Source: Flavobacteriaceae bacterium (GTDB lineage: Bacteria; Bacteroidota; Bacteroidia; Flavobacteriales; Flavobacteriaceae). Taken from it: a stretch of 13,021 nt of DNA. A program made the position numbers and the translations under genes. Each line of letters opens with the position of its first letter. Position 1 is the first letter of the stretch. Shown here in pieces: positions 7,820-13,021 of this stretch. Location: the NCBI GenBank assembly GCA_013042825.1, contig JABDPL010000016.1, positions 1 to 13,021 on the forward strand, written 5' to 3'. The notes under the pieces were generated by a model that worked only from the letters and a program-made list of their open reading frames with translations, was not told the origin of the DNA and did not search any database.

Positions 7820-9315
7820 GAATCGAGCCAACCCACGGATCGTTTAACTGCCTTTTTCCAATATTTTAAAACGGATTGAGTATACTCCCGCACTTTTTCA
7901 TCCGGATTGAATTGCCGATCAGAGGCCCAATGCAATTTTAACTGCTCTGTGGAGGTATAAAACCCAACAGCCAGGCCGGCTAAATAGGCCGCCCCTAAAG
8001 CCGTTGTTTCCTGGATATTTGAGCGCACCACAGAGAATTCGAAGAGATTGCTTTGTATTTGCATCAGCAGATCATTTGCCGCTGCACCGCCGTCTACCCG
8101 GAGTTCAGTGCAGGCCTGGCCGGAATCCTGCTCCATGGCTTTTACGATGTCAAAGACCTGGCAGGCGATCCCTTCAAGGGTTGCCCTGGCCATATGACCA
8201 GCATTCGATCCTCGGGTAAGTCCGAATATCGAACCTCGGGCATAGGGATCCCAATACGGGGCGCCCAGCCCGGTCAGGGCCGGTACAAAAACCACACCTC
8301 CGTTGTCTTCAACCGACAGGGCTAAAGTTTCTATTTCTTTTGCATCATCTACAAGCTCAAGTCCGTCACGAACCCATTGCACAGCTGCTCCTCCAATAAA
8401 GACGCTGCCCTCCAGCGCATAATGAGTTTTCCCGTTAATAGACCAGGCTACGGTGGTGAGAAGGTTGTTCTTAGAGCGCACCGGAATATCACCGGTATTC
8501 ATCAAAAGAAAGCAACCGGTTCCGTAGGTGTTTTTGGCCATACCCGGTTCTATGCACATTTGTCCGAACAAGGCCGCCTGTTGGTCACCGGCAATTCCGG
8601 CGATGGGGACAATATCCCCAAAAATTTCGGGGTCGGTATGGGAGAGAACAGCACTGTTTTCGCATATCTCCGGCAACATCTTTTCAGGAATTCCAAAGAG
8701 ATCGAGCAGTTCAGGATCCCATTGGAGAGTATGGATATTAAATATCATGGTCCGGCTGGCATTGGAGACATCGGTCAGGTGCGATTTCCCTCCGCTGAGG
8801 TTATACACCAGCCAACTGTCAATGGTTCCGAAACAGAGTTGTCCCAATTCCGCTTTTTCCCTAACGCCCTCAACATTATCGAGTATCCATCTGACTTTGG
8901 AGGCCGAGAAATACGCATCAACCACCAGGCCTGTCTTTTCTTTGATCAGGTCTGCATACCCCTTAGCCACAAGTTCATCGCAATATCCGGCTGTCCTGCG
9001 GTCTTGCCATACAATGGCATTATAAACAGCCTCTCCAGTTTGCCTGTCCCAGACAACAACGGTCTCACGTTGATTGGTAATGCCTATGGCCGCTATCTGT
9101 GAGGTAATGATATTGAGTTTTTGCAGAGCCCCTTTCATGGTTTGCAGCTGTGAATTCCAGATCTCCCTGGGATCATGCTCTACCCATCCCGGTCTGGGAT
9201 AGATCTGTTCGAAGGCAATTTGGGCACTGGAACAAATTCCTCCCGACCGATCAAACAGAATGGACCTGCTCGAAGTGGTTCCCTGATCAATTGCCAAAAT
9301 ATATTGCTCTGCCAT
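7816..9315 (-). CDS. glpK: Glycerol kinase
   Basis: Makes sn-glycerol-3-phosphate from glycerol and ATP in the cytoplasm; FGGY family. At 499 residues it is full length. The nucleotide loop DQGTTSSR (10-17) and the glycerol-site residues known from E. coli are all present: R83-E84 in NQRET, Y135, and D244-Q245 in GIAGDQQ. Later marks are NTYGTG and DGGAAANDLLMQ. The HFYG stretch that carries the phosphorylated histidine in Gram-positive GlpK is missing, so control by a PTS phosphocarrier is not expected. It is the last gene of the minus-strand set, 5 nt after glpD, whose product it feeds. Its stop codon overlaps that of the convergent GH13 gene. No glycerol facilitator gene lies beside it. 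Confidence 0.97.
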   Translation of the reverse strand: MAEQYILAIDQGTTSSRSILFDRSGGICSSAQIAFEQIYPRPGWVEHDPREIWNSQLQTMKGALQKLNIITSQIAAIGITNQRETVVVWDRQTGEAVYNAIVWQDRRTAGYCDELVAKGYADLIKEKTGLVVDAYFSASKVRWILDNVEGVREKAELGQLCFGTIDSWLVYNLSGGKSHLTDVSNASRTMIFNIHTLQWDPELLDLFGIPEKMLPEICENSAVLSHTDPEIFGDIVPIAGIAGDQQAALFGQMCIEPGMAKNTYGTGCFLLMNTGDIPVRSKNNLLTTVAWSINGKTHYALEGSVFIGGAAVQWVRDGLELVDDAKEIETLALSVEDNGGVVFVPALTGLGAPYWDPYARGSIFGLTRGSNAGHMARATLEGIACQVFDIVKAMEQDSGQACTELRVDGGAAANDLLMQIQSNLFEFSVVRSNIQETTALGAAYLAGLAVGFYTSTEQLKLHWASDRQFNPDEKVREYTQSVLKYWKKAVKRSVGWLDS

Positions 9316-9320
9316 CGGTT

Positions 9321-10883
9321 TTAATTTACAACATACTTTTCCGCCATAGTTTTGAATGTCTCACACTGCCTATTTATCCAGGTTTTATCCTTTTGCATTT
9401 CTTTTGCCATGCAGCCGGCTACCTTTTCAACTGATTCGATTGCAGCGGCAGCATCCAGAAATAGCAGCCTAATCCTGCGGGCCAATACATCCTCAACGGT
9501 TCGTGCCATCTCATATTGTACGGCCCAAACAACCTGGCTTAGACGATATCCGTAATCCGGATGAATCAGTTCTTTGAGTTCAGGGCGATTGGATTCAAGT
9601 TCAAGAATACCCTTGGCGTCGGATCCGTAAATCGCGAGTCCGTTTTGATGGATTTCCTTGGAATTCCCGTGAATGGCCAGATTTCTTGTTTTGCATGGTT
9701 TTGGCTCGAGCCCTGCTTCTTTAATGGCGGTATCTACAACCTCTTCGGCCATCTTCCTGTAGGTGGTCCATTTTCCACCGAGAATCGATAATAAGCCGGA
9801 TTCGGAAATAAGGACCTGATGCCCACGGGATATCTCCTTGGTGTTCGACTTATCACCTTCCGGGGCAACCAACGGGCGTAAGCCTGCAAAAACCGATTGA
9901 ACGTCTGATCGTAAGGGTTTCTTGGTAAGATATTTACCAGCGGTTTGCAAAATAAAATCGATCTCCTTATCAAAGGCGATGGGTTCGTAAATCGGTTTTT
10001 TGATAGGGGTATCTGTGGTCCCCAGAACTACTTTATTATGCCATGGAATAGCAAACAGGACACGGCCATCGCTGGTTTTTGGGATCATTAAGGCGTCTTT
10101 TCCCGGAAGAAATGAACTGTCGACAACCAAATGTATACCCTGGCTGGGCACGACCTTTAAGGCTTTCTTTTTGCGGCCGTTCAGCTTCAATATCTTATTG
10201 GCAAAAACACCGGTAGCATTAACCACGACCTTTGAATTGATCTCTAATTCTTGAGCGGATTCCTGGTCCCTGACCTTTACCCCTGATAACCGGCCGTGTT
10301 GATCCTTGATCACATCGATCACCTTCATGTGGTTGATCACTGTAGCTCCATGATCAACGGCAGTCTGGGCAAGGTTTATGGCCAGCCGGGAATCATCAAA
10401 CTGTCCGTCTCTGTATATAACACCACTTTTCAACTCATCCGGGCGTAAAGTCGGTATTCGAGATAAGGTTTTTTTAGATCCGATCAGGCTAGATTTCCCA
10501 ATGCTCAATCGTCCGGAAAGCAGGTCATAAACCTTCAATCCTATACCGTAGAAGGCCCCGTCCCAAAGGCTATAATTCGGAATTACAAAATCAAGGCTTT
10601 TGAATAAATGGGAGGCATTCCTGGCGAGTAAACCACGTTCACGTAAGGCTTCAATAACTAATTTTATATTGCCCTGGGCCAGGTAACGCACGCCTCCATG
10701 AACTAGTTTTGTGCTTCTGCTTGAGGTGCCTTTTGCGAAGTCGACACCTTCGAAAAGAACGGTCTTATAGCCCCGGCTTGCAGCATCTACTGCAACACCG
10801 AGTCCGCTGGCTCCTCCGCCGATAACAAGAACATCCCATTCGGTATTCTGTTTTATCGACTGAAGCATTTCCTCTCTTTTCAT
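9321..10883 (-). CDS. glpD: FAD-dependent glycerol-3-phosphate dehydrogenase
   Basis: Oxidises sn-glycerol-3-phosphate to dihydroxyacetone phosphate and passes electrons to the quinone pool; a peripheral protein of the inner membrane. The 520-residue protein opens with the FAD-binding fold DVLVIGGGASGLG (17-29, GGGxxG at 22-27), followed by the family's TSSRSTKLVHGGVRYL (53-68). The C-terminal domain includes the stretch DYGYRLSQVVWAVQYEMA, expected of the helical GlpD C-terminus. It lies 28 nt after the trehalase gene and 5 nt before glpK, so it probably belongs to the same transcript, though a good promoter-like box sits at the end of the trehalase gene. It supplies triose phosphate and respiratory electrons from glycerol. 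Confidence 0.96.
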   Translation of the reverse strand: MKREEMLQSIKQNTEWDVLVIGGGASGLGVAVDAASRGYKTVLFEGVDFAKGTSSRSTKLVHGGVRYLAQGNIKLVIEALRERGLLARNASHLFKSLDFVIPNYSLWDGAFYGIGLKVYDLLSGRLSIGKSSLIGSKKTLSRIPTLRPDELKSGVIYRDGQFDDSRLAINLAQTAVDHGATVINHMKVIDVIKDQHGRLSGVKVRDQESAQELEINSKVVVNATGVFANKILKLNGRKKKALKVVPSQGIHLVVDSSFLPGKDALMIPKTSDGRVLFAIPWHNKVVLGTTDTPIKKPIYEPIAFDKEIDFILQTAGKYLTKKPLRSDVQSVFAGLRPLVAPEGDKSNTKEISRGHQVLISESGLLSILGGKWTTYRKMAEEVVDTAIKEAGLEPKPCKTRNLAIHGNSKEIHQNGLAIYGSDAKGILELESNRPELKELIHPDYGYRLSQVVWAVQYEMARTVEDVLARRIRLLFLDAAAAIESVEKVAGCMAKEMQKDKTWINRQCETFKTMAEKYVVN

Positions 10884-10906
10884 AGCACTTCATAAAGATT
10901 TAGGAG

Positions 10907-10938
10907 CAAATTTAAAAAAGGTCTTCCGGTTCTGTCAA
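10907..10938 (-). promoter_or_regulatory. Probable internal promoter for glpD-glpK
   Basis: On the minus strand TTG (10938-10936), a 21-nt spacer and TAAATTTG (10914-10907) give a full match to the Bacteroidota promoter pattern. The -7 box overlaps the trehalase stop codon. Transcription would start near 10900, about 17 nt before the glpD ATG. It would let glpDK be made apart from trehalase. Seen by eye; AT-rich DNA gives false hits. Confidence 0.5.
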
Positions 10939-12765
10939 TTCATTTAATTCATCGATCAATTTTTTTTCAAGTAAGGACAGACCGTATTGATAAGAGGCAT
11001 TCATCCATCCAAAGCCCTCCTGGGTGATATATTCAAAATCGGTCCCTACATTTCCATATTCCGCAAATACCTTATGCGTGGCCTCTACTACATCATATTT
11101 CTCCGGAATGGTTCCGTTATAATCCACGGCATTCCTGGTGATCATATATAGCCAGCGATAGATCAATTCCTGTGCTTCAGCATGGTAGCCATAGTTATCT
11201 AAACCACGCCAGATCATCATTTGGTGCGGAGCCCATCCATTGGGGTAGTCCCATTGCCGTTGGGGCCTTCGAGCCGAGATTTTCCCACGGCTTTCTTCTG
11301 AACATCCCGCTATACCTCCTTTTTCCTTTAGTAAGGGCAAGGCATTTTTAACAAGGAACTCCGCCTGTCTTGGTGAACACATCTTTGCCCACATAGGAGT
11401 AAGGGTGGTGGCCGAAACGAAGTTAGTCTTACCTTCTTTTTTCATGTCGTAGTCGAAATACATGCCCTTTGCGGCATCCCAAAGCATGTTATCGGCGGCC
11501 TGTTTCCTTTTCTCAGCCTGTTCATGCCAGTATGCCGAAGTATGCGATTCGAATTCACCGTTGAACTCCTCCCTGATGATATGGGCAAAATCGGTCTCAT
11601 ACTTATACAACATGGCGTTGAGCTCCACAAGGATCAGATCGGCGCAGTTGCCATCGATACGATAAGAGGTATCGTGGCCGGATTCGCGAACACTTCGGTC
11701 ATGGAGAAAGTAAAGATCAAGCTCGGGTTCTTTTATTTCTCCTGAATCGTATTTCAGGATGAAATCCTCAACAGTCATCGAATATTTTTCGGCGTATGGC
11801 TTTAAGACAGAATCGAAATGACCTTTTTCGCATTCCGGGGGAATGCCAATACCTTCGGCCAGATATCTGTTCAAACCCCTTGGGGTGAGGCGTTTTCCTT
11901 CTGCCATCCAAACGGTTTCGTATTCCTTTATCGCGGTTCTTAAATGCGATTTCAACCAGTCTTTATCAGCGGTTTTTTCATAAACCTCCAGGATCAGACT
12001 GGAATAAAAAGGCGGTTGGGTACGCGTTAGATAATACGATCGATTCGCATTCAGGATCTTGCCATAGTGTTCGATCTCGTATTGAAAATTGTCGGCCATT
12101 GCTTTAGCAAGGGGCACCTTTCCATCAATAAGCAGTCCCACCGATTCGAAATAGCTGTCCCAGCCATACATTTCATTGAAACGTCCGCCGGGAACTACGA
12201 AGGGTACGCCCTGTATTTTTCCGCCGGAAAAATTTAGCCGAAGGGCCAGTATACCCGGCGCATTATTTATGCGTTTTACATATTCCGGAGTAATCTTCTC
12301 CGGAAGTTTTATGGTTTTTATGGAATAGTTCGATTCCAGATTTTTATAATAATTGAAGGCCTGATCATCTTCAAAGGGGACATATATCCGCAGAACATCG
12401 GAAGCCAGGCTTTCATTTTTGGTGTCCTTGATAAGCCTTTCAACACCTTGGGCATCCATAGTGCGCGTTAGACCCTGCCAATAATAATCCCTGATCATTC
12501 TTGAGATTCGCTTTACCGGAAGTTCTTCCAAATGTTCAAGTGGAATTATGGCTGTGGAATTTCCCGAATTGGCTGAAATAACCAGTTCCTGTAACAGATT
12601 AGACAGTTGATAAGTGCCTTTCAGCAGATGGCCTCTACCATTTTCAGAAACAATCTGAAAGGCAAGCGGACCCTTATCTTCAATTGTAATTTTCTTATCA
12701 CCATCGGTGTCCTCCTGAAGGAGTAACTTTTCAAGGGTTTCTTTTATGGGTAGTTTGAAAATCAT
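10912..12765 (-). CDS. GH37 alpha,alpha-trehalase, fungal neutral-trehalase type with EF-hand-like loop
   Basis: Inverting trehalase that cuts trehalose to two glucose. The 617-residue protein has no signal peptide, so it is cytosolic, unlike periplasmic TreA. GH37 signature 1 (PGGRFNEMYGWDSY, 192-205) and signature 2 (QWDYPNGWAP, 504-513) are intact. The catalytic acid should be D365 in ESGHDTSYR and the base E555 in EKYDV, by analogy with yeast Nth1 D478 and E674. Near the N-terminus, DTDGDKKITIED (19-30) is a 12-residue EF-hand-like loop followed by KGP, matching the calcium-binding segment of fungal neutral trehalases. ILNANRSYYLTR, IPPE and HDRSVRESGHD also resemble the fungal enzyme. 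The long N-terminal phosphorylation and 14-3-3 region of Nth1 is absent. The start overlaps the upstream carrier's stop by 4 nt (ATGA), so carrier and trehalase are probably coupled. Confidence 0.94.
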   Translation of the reverse strand: MIFKLPIKETLEKLLLQEDTDGDKKITIEDKGPLAFQIVSENGRGHLLKGTYQLSNLLQELVISANSGNSTAIIPLEHLEELPVKRISRMIRDYYWQGLTRTMDAQGVERLIKDTKNESLASDVLRIYVPFEDDQAFNYYKNLESNYSIKTIKLPEKITPEYVKRINNAPGILALRLNFSGGKIQGVPFVVPGGRFNEMYGWDSYFESVGLLIDGKVPLAKAMADNFQYEIEHYGKILNANRSYYLTRTQPPFYSSLILEVYEKTADKDWLKSHLRTAIKEYETVWMAEGKRLTPRGLNRYLAEGIGIPPECEKGHFDSVLKPYAEKYSMTVEDFILKYDSGEIKEPELDLYFLHDRSVRESGHDTSYRIDGNCADLILVELNAMLYKYETDFAHIIREEFNGEFESHTSAYWHEQAEKRKQAADNMLWDAAKGMYFDYDMKKEGKTNFVSATTLTPMWAKMCSPRQAEFLVKNALPLLKEKGGIAGCSEESRGKISARRPQRQWDYPNGWAPHQMMIWRGLDNYGYHAEAQELIYRWLYMITRNAVDYNGTIPEKYDVVEATHKVFAEYGNVGTDFEYITQEGFGWMNASYQYGLSLLEKKLIDELNELTEPEDLF

Positions 12766-13021
12766 GCTTTAACCTTAACCATTTTATTTAATCGAAACAA
12801 GGCAACGAGAATAACTGCCATTGGAATTAGCGATAGATAAAAGACTTTATCGCCACCGAATTTGTCGAACATATAGCCGATGATCAAAGACCCGGAAGTT
12901 CCGCCAATGGCAGAGAAAAATACCAGAATTCCCGCAAGCGGACTATGCTGATCCTTATCAACTCCTGACAGGACGGTAGAACTCACCAAAGGATATAAAG
13001 GTGCTAAAAACAATCCTATCA
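12762..13021 (-). CDS. MFS transporter, C-terminal end (runs off right edge)
   Basis: Only the last 86 residues are in the window, read on the minus strand from the edge to the TGA at 12764-12762. They hold about three hydrophobic segments joined by short loops with an MFS-like YMFDKFGGDKVF turn, ending in a basic tail. The true start lies beyond position 13021; the TTG near 13013 is not a real start. The stop overlaps the trehalase ATG as ATGA, so this carrier is probably in one operon with trehalase, glpD and glpK. Trehalose uptake is the natural guess. The fragment is too short to name the subfamily. Confidence 0.8.
   Translation of the reverse strand, partial: IGLFLAPLYPLVSSTVLSGVDKDQHSPLAGILVFFSAIGGTSGSLIIGYMFDKFGGDKVFYLSLIPMAVILVALFRLNKMVKVKA

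Noticed and set aside
8377..9102. Long open frame of 241 codons on the plus strand
   Set aside because: It is antisense to the well-conserved glpK coding region, has no recognisable domain and no promoter or start context of its own.

Overview
The window reads as chromosome of a Flavobacteriia-type bacterium (phylum Bacteroidota), probably marine. Supporting signs are several promoter-like boxes of the Bacteroidota form TTG-N17-23-TAnnTTTG, start codons without obvious Shine-Dalgarno sequences, a lipoprotein-anchored GH32 enzyme, sugar uptake by sodium symporter and MFS carriers instead of a PTS, and moderate GC content. The lineage is inferred from style and not from any marker gene. No rRNA, tRNA, CRISPR array, insertion sequence or integrase was seen.

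Layout: (1) Positions 1-380, minus strand: the N-terminal part of a DEAD-box RNA helicase that runs off the left edge, with a leader of about 100 nt containing a strong hairpin. (2) Positions 381-653: a divergent intergenic region with one promoter-like box facing each way. (3) Positions 654-4409, plus strand: a tight sucrose/fructan cluster of GH32 beta-fructosidase lipoprotein, sugar-porter MFS carrier and PfkB fructokinase. (4) Positions 4493-7819, plus strand: an SGLT-like Na+/sugar symporter followed by a cytoplasmic GH13 alpha-glucosidase of the oligo-1,6-glucosidase type. (5) Positions 13021-7816, minus strand: the end of an MFS carrier, a GH37 trehalase of the fungal 'neutral trehalase' type with an EF-hand-like calcium loop, glpD and glpK. 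The two strands' gene sets converge, and the stop codons of GH13 and glpK overlap by 4 bp.

Working together: the GH32 enzyme would split sucrose or short fructans outside the cytoplasm. Fructose would enter through the MFS carrier and be phosphorylated to fructose-6-phosphate. Glucose or an alpha-glucoside would enter through the symporter, and GH13 would cleave alpha-glucosides inside. On the other strand, trehalose imported by the right-edge carrier would be cut to glucose by the cytosolic trehalase, and glycerol would be channelled by GlpK and GlpD to dihydroxyacetone phosphate. No SusC/SusD pair, regulator or glycerol facilitator lies in the window. Sucrose, trehalose, glycerol and alpha-glucosides are all compatible solutes or products of them, so the region may be a locus for scavenging osmolytes of algae, cyanobacteria or fungi. 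That reading is an inference.
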